DNA of 64,000 bases, taken from positions 118,035-182,034 of the forward strand of contig JAOUJZ010000001.1 of the NCBI GenBank assembly GCA_029882915.1, given 5' to 3'. Positions 8,937 to 17,992 of this stretch are shown piece after piece (the first letter of the stretch is position 1; every line of letters begins with the position of its first letter). Position numbers and translations under genes: made by a program. This DNA is from Gammaproteobacteria bacterium (GTDB taxonomy: Bacteria > Pseudomonadota > Gammaproteobacteria > Nitrosococcales > Methylophagaceae). The notes beneath the pieces were generated by a model. It saw only the letters and a list, made by a program, of their open reading frames with translations, was not told the DNA's origin and did no database searches.

Positions 8937-9964
8937 CAGTCTTTCCTACTTATAAACATGGCATCTCCATAACTGAAGAAGCGGTATTTTTGCTCAATGG
9001 CGTGCTGATAGGCGGCCATAATATTTTCTCTACCTGCAAAGGCTGACACTAACATCAATAATGTAGATTCAGATAAATGAAAGTTTGTAATCATCGCATC
9101 AACACTACGAAACTGATAACCCGGATAGATGAAAATATCCGTCTCTCCACTCATTGGTTCTATCGTGCCAGAACACGATGCGCTTTCTAATGCTCTTACA
9201 CTCGTTGTACCCACTGCTATTACTCGTCCACCACGTGCTCGGGTTGCTTTGACCTGTTCACATACCTCTTCTGACACATCAATACGTTCTGAATGCATTT
9301 GATGTGTTTTTATGTCATCAACACGTACTGGCTGAAAGGTACCGGCACCAACATGCAGCGTCACCTGAGCAGTGTTTATTCCTAACTTTTTAATTCTATC
9401 CAACATCAACTGATCAAAATGCAGCCCTGCCGTTGGTGCTGCCACCGCACCGATATGCTGAGCGTAAACAGTTTGGTATCGATCAAGATCAGCCTTATCT
9501 ACATCACGTTCAATGTAAGGGGGTAACGGTAACCGTCCATAGCGCTCTAATGCCTCTATCACTGAAGTATCTGTGTGAAAATAAAGCTCAAACAAAGCTT
9601 CCTGGCGTCCTAACACTTCAACATCTAATTGCTCTTCAAGTAAAAGATGCCGACCAGCTGAAGGTGACTTACTGCTACGGACATGTGCTAACACGCTGTG
9701 CTCATCAAGCACCCTTTCTATGAGCACCTCGACATGACCACCACTGTCTTTTTTGCCCAATAACCGTGCTGGTATAACCTTAGTATTGTTAAACACCATC
9801 AAATCATCAGGCCATAACAAGTTTGGCAAATCAGTGAACTGCAGATCCTTAACATCACCGCTGTTTCCATCAAGTGCCAACAATCGACTTTCGGTGCGAT
9901 GTGTCGATGGAAATTGGGCAATCAGCTCTGGAGGTAAATTAAATTGATAATCTGTACGTTGCAT
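8936..9964 (-). CDS. queA: S-adenosylmethionine:tRNA ribosyltransferase-isomerase
   Basis: QueA transfers and isomerises the ribosyl moiety of SAM onto 7-aminomethyl-7-deazaguanine in tRNA, forming epoxyqueuosine at wobble position 34. The 342-aa protein has the family's N-terminal [14 protein letters not shown], the [14 protein letters not shown] motif, [10 protein letters not shown] and the [15 protein letters not shown] motif. Length is normal. It is the first gene of a tightly overlapping minus-strand set queA-trmJ-cysE. Tgt, its usual companion, is not in the window. The start ATG is about 155 bp from the divergently oriented tRNA-Leu gene. Confidence 0.97.
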   Translation of the reverse strand: MQRTDYQFNLPPELIAQFPSTHRTESRLLALDGNSGDVKDLQFTDLPNLLWPDDLMVFNNTKVIPARLLGKKDSGGHVEVLIERVLDEHSVLAHVRSSKSPSAGRHLLLEEQLDVEVLGRQEALFELYFHTDTSVIEALERYGRLPLPPYIERDVDKADLDRYQTVYAQHIGAVAAPTAGLHFDQLMLDRIKKLGINTAQVTLHVGAGTFQPVRVDDIKTHQMHSERIDVSEEVCEQVKATRARGGRVIAVGTTSVRALESASCSGTIEPMSGETDIFIYPGYQFRSVDAMITNFHLSESTLLMLVSAFAGRENIMAAYQHAIEQKYRFFSYGDAMFISRKD

Positions 9965-10098
9965 AGAGTGATCATATCAAACTCGTCTGCCTGAATCGCA
10001 GTTAAATAAAGTAATATTTCATCACTCAATTAAGTAAGAACATTGAGTTAATGCCAGCTAAAGCAAAATTAACGCTTCCCTAAATTACTGCGGATCGC

Positions 10099-10104
10099 TA
10101 TAAT
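10099..10104 (+). promoter_or_regulatory. -10 element of the tRNA-Leu promoter
   Basis: A perfect TATAAT lies 15 bp upstream of the mature tRNA 5' end. A weak -35 candidate (TTCCCT at 10076-10081) sits 17 bp upstream. Confidence 0.6.
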
Positions 10105-10119
10105 TCATCGCTTGAATTT

Positions 10120-10204
10120 GCCGGGGTGGCGGAACTGGTAGACGCGCTGGATTCAAAATCCAGTTACTTCGGTAGTGGGGGTTCGATTCCCCCCCCCGGT
10201 ACCA
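10120..10204 (+). tRNA. tRNA-Leu (anticodon CAA)
   Basis: A class II tRNA of 85 nt including an encoded CCA. The acceptor arm GCCGGGG pairs with CCCCGGT. The anticodon stem-loop is CTGGA-TTCAAAA-TCCAG with anticodon CAA, reading UUG codons. A short variable arm (TAC-TTCG-GTA) and a T arm (GGGGG-TTCGATT-CCCCC) follow. The discriminator is A73, as in leucine tRNAs. The terminal acceptor pair is G1-U72 rather than the usual G-C. No other tRNA is near. Confidence 0.97.
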
Positions 10205-10489
10205 AATTCATTTTCCTTTTCTGGCTTGTACAGCTAGCATGGCCTCCCAATGAGTTATTCCAGTAATTTTTTTATTCACCTTATATAATCCCATTCCATC
10301 TGAGTGGTAAAGAATTCTCTACAATTAACAATATTCAAGTATCCCTTTATTCTCGACAATAGCCAGCCATTAGTGTTTAGCGACAGAGAGATACAACTTG
10401 TAGACGTTTAGCCAGAGTAATGTTAATTTGTTTTCATCGGAACCAAGATGCACATATGTGCATAAAACTGATGGAGCGACAGGTTTAAT
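10205..10489. other. Intergenic region between tRNA-Leu and the PAS kinase
   Basis: About 285 bp, AT-rich, with no supported ORF. No clear T-tailed hairpin ends the tRNA transcript. The only structured element seen is a 16-bp palindrome near the kinase start (listed separately). Confidence 0.6.
10448..10463. promoter_or_regulatory. Perfect 16-bp palindrome upstream of the PAS kinase gene
   Basis: ATGCACATATGTGCAT is a perfect palindrome, 27-42 bp upstream of the TTG start of the kinase at 10490. It could be an operator or part of a 5' leader. The binding protein is unknown. Confidence 0.4.
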
Positions 10490-12901
10490 TTGACTAACTT
10501 TTACTCTATATCCATCCCCGTGAAGATTATTGCTACATTCGTGCTTTCAGTAATGGCCGTAGCGGGTAATATTTTAAGTGTGCCCTTATTCTATGGTATC
10601 GATTTCGTTTTTGGATCCATTGCCGTCATGCTGGCAATCACTTTGCTCGGCACAATCTCTGCTGTCATTGTCGCCTTTATCGCAGGGCTGTACACAATAG
10701 TTCTTTGGGGGCATCCCTTCGCACTGATAATATTTACCGCCGAAGCAGTGGTCGTTAGTCAACTCATTCAAAGAGGTTGGAAGGATTTATTGCTAGCAGA
10801 CCTTATCTACTGGTCAACAATGGGCCTATTGTTAATAGTCTTGTTCTATCACAATAAGCTTGGGATGGACTGGCAATCCACTGCTCTTATCGGTCTCAAG
10901 CAATCACTAAATGGGTTATTTAATGCACTTGTAGCCGGCCTAATTCTTCTTCTTTTGCAGTTGGCTACAACTATATTTCAGCGTTTTGATTTTCGGTTGC
11001 CTCTCCCTCGCTTGTCCAACATACTTTTTTATGTCCTTCTCTCAACCATACTGTTTGCTGGTGGTATACCTATTATCTATGAGGGGCATGAAGAACGCTC
11101 CAAGCAGGAAATGATTCTGGAAGAAAAATTGACCGATCTCGCTACTAAACTGAAAAAAAGTTTTGAAAGCTACCCCTATAATAAAAGTATTAATATACCT
11201 ATTGACTCAGACACTTCTGTGGCTTTAATTTCAAATGATGGTCAAATAATTTCAAGCCAAGGAAAAACCTCTAGCACTGTTCACCTATCTGGAACTATCA
11301 AATCTTTAAGTGATAACCTCTCAATTTGGCTACCCTCAGGAAATATGCCTGCCATGCAACGCTGGAAGCAGGGTCATTATGTGGTAGACATTCCTGTTAG
11401 GCTTTTAGACCAACAATCACACCTTATTGTTGAGCATAGTGCCGAGCCTCTGGTGAATTTATTGGAAAACAGACGACTGAATCTGCTTATCGTTCTTTCA
11501 GTTATTCTTATGATTGGGATTTTTCTCGCCTACTTACTTAGCCGCCTGATCACTCATGCACTGAACGAACTCGAAATCGCCAGTAGTAGTCTTTCTACGA
11601 AAATAACATCTGGAACCACACTGGACTTGCCTAATACACAGATACACGAGTTCAACAGTCTAAGTTCAACCATTAACAAAATGGCAAATCGTCTTGCCGC
11701 AAATTTTAAGTTAATGCAGCAGCAGCAAGATAGTCTGGAAGAATTGGTTGAGTCTCGAACTCAAGACTTGCAAGAGAGTAAAGAACGTTTTTCCTTTGCA
11801 GTTGAAGGTTCTGGTGATGGTATATGGGACTGGCATCTTGATACTAATTTCGTACAGTTCTCGCCACTATGGATGACAATGCTGGGTTATCAACACAATG
11901 AACTACCACAGCACTTTGACACCTACATTATGTTGCTTCATCCTGATGACCGCCCCTCCTTTCAACACACACTCGATAATTATTTATCTGGGAATCTACC
12001 GTCATTCACCATAGAAACCCGTTTACAATGTAAAGATAAAAGCTACAAATGGGTGCTTTCTCGCGGTCAGCTAGTGCGACAAAAGAATGATGAGAAACAT
12101 CGAAGAATGATTGGTATACATACCGATATTACTCAACAAAAATTGATTGAACAGAATTTGATCATTGCCCGTGACGAAGCAGAAAGAGCCAACGAGGCTA
12201 AATCAGAATTTCTTTCCAGTATGAGTCATGAGCTTCGTACACCGATGAATGCCATCCTTGGCTTTAGCCAACTTCTTCAAAGTGAAGAGGACTTATCAGA
12301 GCGACATCAGGCAGATATTCAAGAAATTGTTAATGCTGGAAAACACTTGCTTACACTTATTAATGAAGTACTGGACCTAGCCAAAATTGAATCTGGACAT
12401 ACTGAAATATCTATACAACCAGTTGAACTCCAGCCACTTATTGAACAATGTATATCTATGCTGTCGGCATTTGCTAATAAGCACCACATCGTTCTTAATT
12501 ACACGCCACATCAAGCTACAAAGATAGCGCATGCCGATTACACTCGATTAAGCCAAGCACTAATCAATCTAATATCAAATGCAATTAAATATAATCGTAA
12601 GGGTGGCAGCGTTAATGTTGAATTACAATTATTAGACAGTGACTATGTGCGAATTTTAGTCATAGATACAGGCCCAGGTATCACTTCTGATGCTCTCGTT
12701 AATATTTTCCAGCCCTTTTACCGTCACAATGCTGAGAAAAGTAATATTCAAGGAACAGGCATTGGCTTGACCATCACTCAACGTATCGTAGAAATGATGG
12801 GCGGCAAAGTTGGCGTTGAAAGTGAAGTGGGAGTAGGAAGTCGCTTTTGGATAGACTTACCACTGGCATCAGACACTGACAGCAATTCAAGCAATCACTA
12901 G
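10490..12901 (+). CDS. Orphan membrane sensor histidine kinase with PAS domain
   Basis: An 803-aa hybrid-free histidine kinase. Several transmembrane helices occupy about residues 10-165, and a further one lies near 175-195. A periplasmic-like stretch then runs to about 325 and is followed by another helix (LLIVLSVILMIGIFLAYLL). Next come a coiled linker, a PAS/PAC domain (about 430-550, from FSFAVEGSGDGIWDW), a HisKA domain with the phospho-acceptor His near 580 (SSMSHELRTPMNAILGF), and HATPase_c with N, G1 and G2 boxes (NLISNAIKYNRKGG, DTGPGI, GTGIGLTIT). There is no receiver domain and no regulator gene nearby. The start is TTG at 10490: an in-frame stop lies at 10469 and no ATG precedes it. 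ACAGG just upstream may be the ribosome-binding site. The ligand is unknown. Confidence 0.85.
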   Translation: MTNFYSISIPVKIIATFVLSVMAVAGNILSVPLFYGIDFVFGSIAVMLAITLLGTISAVIVAFIAGLYTIVLWGHPFALIIFTAEAVVVSQLIQRGWKDLLLADLIYWSTMGLLLIVLFYHNKLGMDWQSTALIGLKQSLNGLFNALVAGLILLLLQLATTIFQRFDFRLPLPRLSNILFYVLLSTILFAGGIPIIYEGHEERSKQEMILEEKLTDLATKLKKSFESYPYNKSINIPIDSDTSVALISNDGQIISSQGKTSSTVHLSGTIKSLSDNLSIWLPSGNMPAMQRWKQGHYVVDIPVRLLDQQSHLIVEHSAEPLVNLLENRRLNLLIVLSVILMIGIFLAYLLSRLITHALNELEIASSSLSTKITSGTTLDLPNTQIHEFNSLSSTINKMANRLAANFKLMQQQQDSLEELVESRTQDLQESKERFSFAVEGSGDGIWDWHLDTNFVQFSPLWMTMLGYQHNELPQHFDTYIMLLHPDDRPSFQHTLDNYLSGNLPSFTIETRLQCKDKSYKWVLSRGQLVRQKNDEKHRRMIGIHTDITQQKLIEQNLIIARDEAERANEAKSEFLSSMSHELRTPMNAILGFSQLLQSEEDLSERHQADIQEIVNAGKHLLTLINEVLDLAKIESGHTEISIQPVELQPLIEQCISMLSAFANKHHIVLNYTPHQATKIAHADYTRLSQALINLISNAIKYNRKGGSVNVELQLLDSDYVRILVIDTGPGITSDALVNIFQPFYRHNAEKSNIQGTGIGLTITQRIVEMMGGKVGVESEVGVGSRFWIDLPLASDTDSNSSNH

Positions 12902-12930
12902 CGATAAAACGTCATCGACTGTCGTGGCAC

Positions 12931-13800
12931 CTAGTGAATATTTACCTCATGCCGTGAGACAAATGCAACCGTATTGTTAAATGCCTTGAGGAGTTCATCA
13001 ATAGGTTTGGTCGCCAGAGTGAAATAATCTTTTGAATTAATTTCTATGTTGCCATCAATTAAAACCTGATGCTCTATAACGTCAACCAATCTATCTGCTG
13101 TGTCTTTTATATTCCTTGACGAGACGCTGAATTGCTCTGATAATTTTGGATTCCTAACATCTTTAAGTTCATTAAATAGTTCTTTAGTCGAACTAGTAAC
13201 AAAGATTTTTAGGGCGTTAAGATTAATTTTATCAACACCTTCGCATTTACCTTTTGCACAAATACCTGCTCCAACACCCCGAGCCTGAGCAATAGCTTCA
13301 ACAACTCTTAGCATATCCAGACACAATTCAGATGCATGGTTAATGTCATCAAGCATAATGGTGTGCAAGTTATAATAACGGGTTATCACATCAAACAGGG
13401 AAAGCTGCTCTTCAATCATCTCATTGTGCTGACGCATTAACTCTTGCGGTTTTAAATCACAGTCTAATGAATGTTTTTTTAATATAGGCCAATTCTCAGC
13501 AAACGATTTCCACTGAGAAAAGATACTTAAGTCAAGATTTGAGCCTTCTGTAATTAAATGATCTAATTTCTCTTCTATTGCAATCAGTTGCGGTTTCAAG
13601 CTGATGTTACCCTGCTGGATAGCGTTGCTTATCCCTCTATGTTGTTGGGTCACGGCAACAATCTTTTCAATATGTTTAATTATGATAAGTCCTTTTTTTA
13701 TTCGGTCACGCTCCATTCGTCGCTCAACAGAAAATTTCCTTATAACAAAGATGAGCAATAAAATTGCCATCATTCCCACTACAATTCCTAGATGATTCAT
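12931..13800 (-). CDS. Membrane-anchored protein with NIT-like (nitrate/nitrite sensing) features
   Basis: I recognise no close homologue for certain. The 289-aa protein has one N-terminal transmembrane helix (about residues 4-21, MMAILLLIFVIRKF), then a long soluble helical domain. Segments such as VAVTQQHRGISNAIQQG and VEAIAQARGVGAGIC resemble the helical repeats with a Q/R-RG signature found in NIT domains. No kinase, HAMP or methyl-accepting domain follows, so it would be a sensor domain without output. Two cysteines flank a short charged loop (CAKGKCEG). It is downstream of the nar-linked porin on the same strand, 109 bp away and beyond a hairpin. A role in nitrate sensing is an inference from this weak similarity and the location. 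Confidence 0.6.
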   Translation of the reverse strand: MNHLGIVVGMMAILLLIFVIRKFSVERRMERDRIKKGLIIIKHIEKIVAVTQQHRGISNAIQQGNISLKPQLIAIEEKLDHLITEGSNLDLSIFSQWKSFAENWPILKKHSLDCDLKPQELMRQHNEMIEEQLSLFDVITRYYNLHTIMLDDINHASELCLDMLRVVEAIAQARGVGAGICAKGKCEGVDKINLNALKIFVTSSTKELFNELKDVRNPKLSEQFSVSSRNIKDTADRLVDVIEHQVLIDGNIEINSKDYFTLATKPIDELLKAFNNTVAFVSRHEVNIH

Positions 13801-13866
13801 GTTTAATTTCCGATGAAATATCTGACAAGTAAAATATTTGCTGTGTTTAGGAACAAGATTGAAATG

Positions 13867-13892
13867 GTCAGGCAGAATTAAATCTGCCTGAC
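13867..13892 (-). terminator. Hairpin at the end of the nar/porin transcription unit
   Basis: A perfect 10-bp stem (GTCAGGCAGA / TCTGCCTGAC, 6-nt loop) lies just downstream of the porin stop. The T tract on the minus strand is weak (CCATTTC), so termination may be partial. Confidence 0.55.
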
Positions 13893-13909
13893 ATGATTAA
13901 GGAAATTAA

Positions 13910-15160
13910 TTAAAATTTAACTTGGCCATATAACCAGAATTTTTCGGTATCTACCGTTGCTGCATACTCATCATCTGCATTGTAATCAGAATATTTGATA
14001 CCCACGGTATAGTGCTTTTTAAAGGTTTTCTGTAACAATAGGTCTAACTCATCACCTGCATCCAGGCCACCTTTATCTGTTTCAAAATCATGGTAAACAG
14101 CCACCAGTTTGGCACCTAATACATTACCGACTACAGTAAAGTAAATATCTTCCAAACCTTGTGCAGGGGTTGATAGGAACATATCCGCCCAACCTTGGAA
14201 AGCATGATTGGTACCTAGTAGTGTTTTAAAGCTATCAGTACCGTCCCCTTGCTGCATTTCATAAGATACTTTCGCTAACCAACCTTTGTATTTAGCACCC
14301 AATTCAGCCAGATAGTAGTTTTGATCATCCATGGTTCCTGATTTATAATCGTCTTGCTTAGCATATTCAGCCGTGTAAACAACTTTCCAGTCATCATTCA
14401 CAGCTTGAGCGCCATTCAAACGTAAACCCAACGTTTTTGAAGACTTTGTTTTATATACTTCAGATTCATACTCTAGTAGGTAGCCATAACCTTCCAGCTT
14501 ACCAATTGGCAGCCCCGTATATTGAATATTGACCAAGTGTGAATCCATATCAATCACACCATCCTCAATACCAAATAAACCGTTATCATGGCCATTACCA
14601 AAGATGCTGTTTACTTTATTGATATAAGCATAATTGATTTTAGTCTTATCAAAAGAACTGTTGGTGAAACTAAAGGCATCAAAGGTTTGATGATTTTGTC
14701 GCCACAATATATTACCTATATAGCGATGAAATGGTGCACCACGGTAAGTAATTTCTTGGCGGCCTAGTTTAAACTCAGTGTTAAAACCATTGTATGATAA
14801 AAAGGCCTGATTGACTTCTGTTCCGTCAGGATCGGCAACAACTGAGTAGTCGTTATTTCCATCTGTGCCTGATGGATTAGAATCATAACTTTCACTACCT
14901 AACTCTGTTACATCTTCAAACTCAATAAATGCACCAAATCCGTGGAAATCACCAGTTTTATAGCCCAATGTTGTCCTAAGTGTGAAGGCATCCGCATCTT
15001 TTCTTGTATTATCCTGGCTGACAGACTCATAACGGGCTCGCGCTGAAAAACTGACCTTGCCACTCGTCAGAGCTTCAGTAAAACTATCTTCCGCCATCGT
15101 GGTTGTAGGAGCAGCAACTAAGATCCCTATTGCTGCAGCTAAAAACGTTATCTTTTTCAT
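13910..15160 (-). CDS. Outer-membrane porin linked to nitrate reductase genes
   Basis: A 416-aa outer-membrane beta-barrel protein. The signal peptide MKKITFLAAAIGILVAAPTTTMA is followed by alternating hydrophobic and polar strands, many aromatic girdle residues and a C-terminal phenylalanine (LYGQVKF), the usual outer-membrane insertion signal. The sequence looks like the alginate-export/OprD-like porin group (TFLGYKTGDFHGFGAFIEFED, EFKLGRQEITY). It lies 30 bp downstream of narI on the same strand with no intervening terminator, so it is probably co-transcribed with narGHJI. A role as a nitrate/nitrite entry channel is inferred only from that location. The substrate cannot be read from sequence. 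Confidence 0.82.
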   Translation of the reverse strand: MKKITFLAAAIGILVAAPTTTMAEDSFTEALTSGKVSFSARARYESVSQDNTRKDADAFTLRTTLGYKTGDFHGFGAFIEFEDVTELGSESYDSNPSGTDGNNDYSVVADPDGTEVNQAFLSYNGFNTEFKLGRQEITYRGAPFHRYIGNILWRQNHQTFDAFSFTNSSFDKTKINYAYINKVNSIFGNGHDNGLFGIEDGVIDMDSHLVNIQYTGLPIGKLEGYGYLLEYESEVYKTKSSKTLGLRLNGAQAVNDDWKVVYTAEYAKQDDYKSGTMDDQNYYLAELGAKYKGWLAKVSYEMQQGDGTDSFKTLLGTNHAFQGWADMFLSTPAQGLEDIYFTVVGNVLGAKLVAVYHDFETDKGGLDAGDELDLLLQKTFKKHYTVGIKYSDYNADDEYAATVDTEKFWLYGQVKF

Positions 15161-15190
15161 TTTCTACTCCTTAAGAATTAAAACCAAACT

Positions 15191-15880
15191 TTATATTTTT
15201 CTTTTAGTACGTACTATTTGATATGGTCTCCATGCATAACTAAATGGTGCGCTCCATACATGAACCAATCGCGTAAATGGAAATAATAGAAATACTGTCA
15301 TACCAAAAAACAGATGCATTTTGAACACAGTATCTACATTGGCTAGCAACGCAGGTTCAGGTCTTAATGTCACAATACTCTGCACCCATTCAGCTAAGGC
15401 AATCATGACACTAGGATCATTGTGGCTGGCATGACCAAGAGACACTGGAATTGTTGATAAGCCCAATAATAGGGTGACCATAATCCAAGTCAGAATAAAT
15501 TTATCTGAGCCGCGGCTAACTGCGGATACTCTCGCATTTGTCATGCGTCGTACCCAAAGAATACCTCCACCAATTAAAGCTAGCACTCCAAAAATAGAAC
15601 CTGCCCAGATAGCTATCATTTGGTGTGCCATATCCGACACTCCTAGCCCTAGGAAAACACTATGTGGGGTTAACAATCCAACAGCATGTCCAAAAAATAT
15701 GGCAATCACACCAATATGAAACAGATTACTGCCCAGCCTCAGATTCTTGCTTGATAACAGTTGGCTTGAATCACTTTTCCAGGTGTACTGTTCACGATCA
15801 AATCGTAGCCAGCTTCCTATAAAAAACAAGCTCAGAGCTATGTATGGATAAACACCGTAAAGGAAATTTTCTAATCTCAT
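15191..15880 (-). CDS. narI: Respiratory nitrate reductase gamma subunit (cytochrome b)
   Basis: NarI anchors NarGH to the cytoplasmic membrane, oxidises quinol and passes electrons through two b haems to NarH. The 229-aa protein has five predicted transmembrane helices and histidines in helices 2 and 5 typical of haem ligation (LFHIGVIAIFFGHAVGLL; FKMHLFFGMTVFLLFPFTRLVH). Length equals E. coli NarI (225). It follows narJ by 12 bp and precedes the porin gene. Nothing is missing. Confidence 0.97.
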   Translation of the reverse strand: MRLENFLYGVYPYIALSLFFIGSWLRFDREQYTWKSDSSQLLSSKNLRLGSNLFHIGVIAIFFGHAVGLLTPHSVFLGLGVSDMAHQMIAIWAGSIFGVLALIGGGILWVRRMTNARVSAVSRGSDKFILTWIMVTLLLGLSTIPVSLGHASHNDPSVMIALAEWVQSIVTLRPEPALLANVDTVFKMHLFFGMTVFLLFPFTRLVHVWSAPFSYAWRPYQIVRTKRKI

Positions 15881-15892
15881 CTTAATTACTCC

Positions 15893-16423
15893 TTAAGCTG
15901 CTTCTATACGGGTCAGACTAGCTCGATCCGCAATAATAGATATCAAATCCGCATAGGGACTCGCCGCTTTTTTCAGGTTATCCGTCAACACGCCAAACAC
16001 CTTTTTGGCATCTGACAAAAACACCGTAGACTCATTGCCGTCAAGATAGGCGGCAAACTCTAGTACCAAAGGTAAATAGTCTGGTAATTCATTTGCTGAT
16101 TCTGTGACTTCAACCCCATAATCTTTGTACAGTTCACCAAGGTCAATTAATGCAGGACCACGGTTTTTATCATCACCAAATAAATGATGCGTCAGATGTA
16201 AACTGTGTTCTGCATTCATATCAAATGTATTGACGTATTCAGCCTGTAACTCAAGCAATGATTTACTTTCCACCAAATCAAGGTGAGATTGAAGTGTTTG
16301 ACGTTCAGAATCATTAAGTTCTGTCGTTTCTTCAACCCATGCCCTGACTTCTGGCAAATTATCAATGAGTTCCTGCGTTGGGTACTCCAGCAATACGGAT
16401 AATATTTTGTAAATTCTCATCAT
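15893..16423 (-). CDS. narJ: Nitrate reductase assembly chaperone
   Basis: NarJ is a cytoplasmic chaperone that binds apo-NarG and supports molybdenum-cofactor and Fe-S insertion before membrane attachment. It is not part of the final enzyme. The 176-aa protein has the TorD/NarJ-family helical pattern and the signature YVNTFDMNAEHSLHLTHHLF followed by DDKNRGPALIDLGELYKDYG. It is shorter than E. coli NarJ (236) at the C-terminus, which is common outside enterics. It sits 6 bp from narH and 12 bp from narI. Confidence 0.95.
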   Translation of the reverse strand: MMRIYKILSVLLEYPTQELIDNLPEVRAWVEETTELNDSERQTLQSHLDLVESKSLLELQAEYVNTFDMNAEHSLHLTHHLFGDDKNRGPALIDLGELYKDYGVEVTESANELPDYLPLVLEFAAYLDGNESTVFLSDAKKVFGVLTDNLKKAASPYADLISIIADRASLTRIEAA

Positions 16424-16429
16424 AGACTC

Positions 16430-17980
16430 CTAAAGGTCATCGCCAGAAGGTGCGAGTTCTTTCGGCTCAGTAGATTCTCTACGACGACGAGGGAACAAGG
16501 TTATTTTTGACACACCTGTTGAACTGTCATTACCAAACGTAAAGCCATTTTGACCTTGATGGGCAAGCACATCATCCAACCGTAATTCTTCATGACCAGT
16601 CGGAATAACAAAACGGTCTTCATAGTTGGCAATTGCCAGGTAACGATACATTTCTTTAGCTTGATCTTCAGTTATGCCTGCTGCCTCCAGTGCAGTAGTA
16701 TCAGCAACACCCTCAACATGCACAGAACGCATATAGGAACGCATAGCAATCAACCGATTCAATGCACTTTCAATCGGTGCTTCTTTACCAGCAGTTAATA
16801 AGTTAGCCAGATATTGCACTGGTAACCGCATCGCTGTTGACACAGGAATCGCACCATCAGGTCCGGTAGGCAATCTACCTTGATCAATCTTAGACTGAAC
16901 CGGTGATAGAGGTGGTATATACCAAACCATTGGCAATGTTCTAAATTCTGGATGCATTGGGAAAGCAATTTTCCAATCCATTGCCATCTTCCAGATAGGT
17001 GACTTACGAGCAGCATCCAGCATGTCATCGTTAATGCCTTCCTTGCGTGCTGCTGCAATCACTTCTGGATCATTTGGATCTAGGAAAATGCTGCACTGTG
17101 CTTCATATAGATCCTGAGAATCTTCCATGCTAGCCATTTCTTCAATGCGGTCTGCATCATAAAGCATAATGCCATTATAACGAATACGACCCACACAAGA
17201 TTCTGAACAAACGGTTGGCATACCAGATTCAACACGAGGGTAACAACCTGTGCATTTTTCAGCTTTACCTGATTCCCAGTTATAAAACACTTTTTTGTAT
17301 GGGCAGGCTGAAACACACATCCGCCAACCACGACATTTATCCTGATCAACCAGCACGATACCATCTTCTTCACGCTTATAAATAGAACCTGAAGGACAGG
17401 ACGCAATACATGACGCATTCAGACAGTGGTTACAGATCCGAGGTAAATACATATGAAAAGTATTTTCAAACTCACCATACATCTCCTTCTGAACCAGATC
17501 ATTCATATTAGTATCTTTTGAGCGCTTAGAAAACTCACCGGCAAGATCATCTTCCCAGTTAGGACCCCATGTGATTTTTTCCATCACATCACCAGTGATC
17601 TGAGAAATAGGTCGAGCTGTTGGCGCTGCTTCTGATAACGGTGCATTTTGTAGATGCGCGTAGTTATAAGTAAATGGTTCGTAATAATCGTCAATCTCTG
17701 GCATATCTGGATTGGCAAAAATATTCAACAGGCGTTTAATCCGACTACCCGATTTAAGTTCCAGCTTGCCATTTTTCAACACCCAGCCACCATTCCACTG
17801 TTCCTGATCTTCCCAGTTTTGTGGAAAACCGACTCCCGGCTTGGATTCAACATTATTAAACCAAGCGTATTCAACGCCTTTTCGGTTAGTCCACACGTTT
17901 TTACAAGTTACTGAACACGTATGGCAGCCAATACATTTGTCTAAATTAAAGACAAGGGCAAATTGAGCACGTACTTTCAT
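16430..17980 (-). CDS. narH: Respiratory nitrate reductase beta subunit (Fe-S)
   Basis: NarH is the electron-transfer subunit with three [4Fe-4S] clusters and one [3Fe-4S] cluster, linking NarI haems to NarG. The 516-aa protein has four cysteine groups: CIGCHTCSVTC near residue 16, CNHCLNASCIASC near 185, CRGWRMCVSACP (where Trp replaces the second Cys, as expected for the [3Fe-4S] cluster) and CTGCYPRVESG with CSESC. The length matches E. coli NarH (512). The start ATG is 12 bp after the narG stop. All ligands look intact. Confidence 0.98.
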   Translation of the reverse strand: MKVRAQFALVFNLDKCIGCHTCSVTCKNVWTNRKGVEYAWFNNVESKPGVGFPQNWEDQEQWNGGWVLKNGKLELKSGSRIKRLLNIFANPDMPEIDDYYEPFTYNYAHLQNAPLSEAAPTARPISQITGDVMEKITWGPNWEDDLAGEFSKRSKDTNMNDLVQKEMYGEFENTFHMYLPRICNHCLNASCIASCPSGSIYKREEDGIVLVDQDKCRGWRMCVSACPYKKVFYNWESGKAEKCTGCYPRVESGMPTVCSESCVGRIRYNGIMLYDADRIEEMASMEDSQDLYEAQCSIFLDPNDPEVIAAARKEGINDDMLDAARKSPIWKMAMDWKIAFPMHPEFRTLPMVWYIPPLSPVQSKIDQGRLPTGPDGAIPVSTAMRLPVQYLANLLTAGKEAPIESALNRLIAMRSYMRSVHVEGVADTTALEAAGITEDQAKEMYRYLAIANYEDRFVIPTGHEELRLDDVLAHQGQNGFTFGNDSSTGVSKITLFPRRRRESTEPKELAPSGDDL

Positions 17981-17992
17981 GATTGCATTCTC

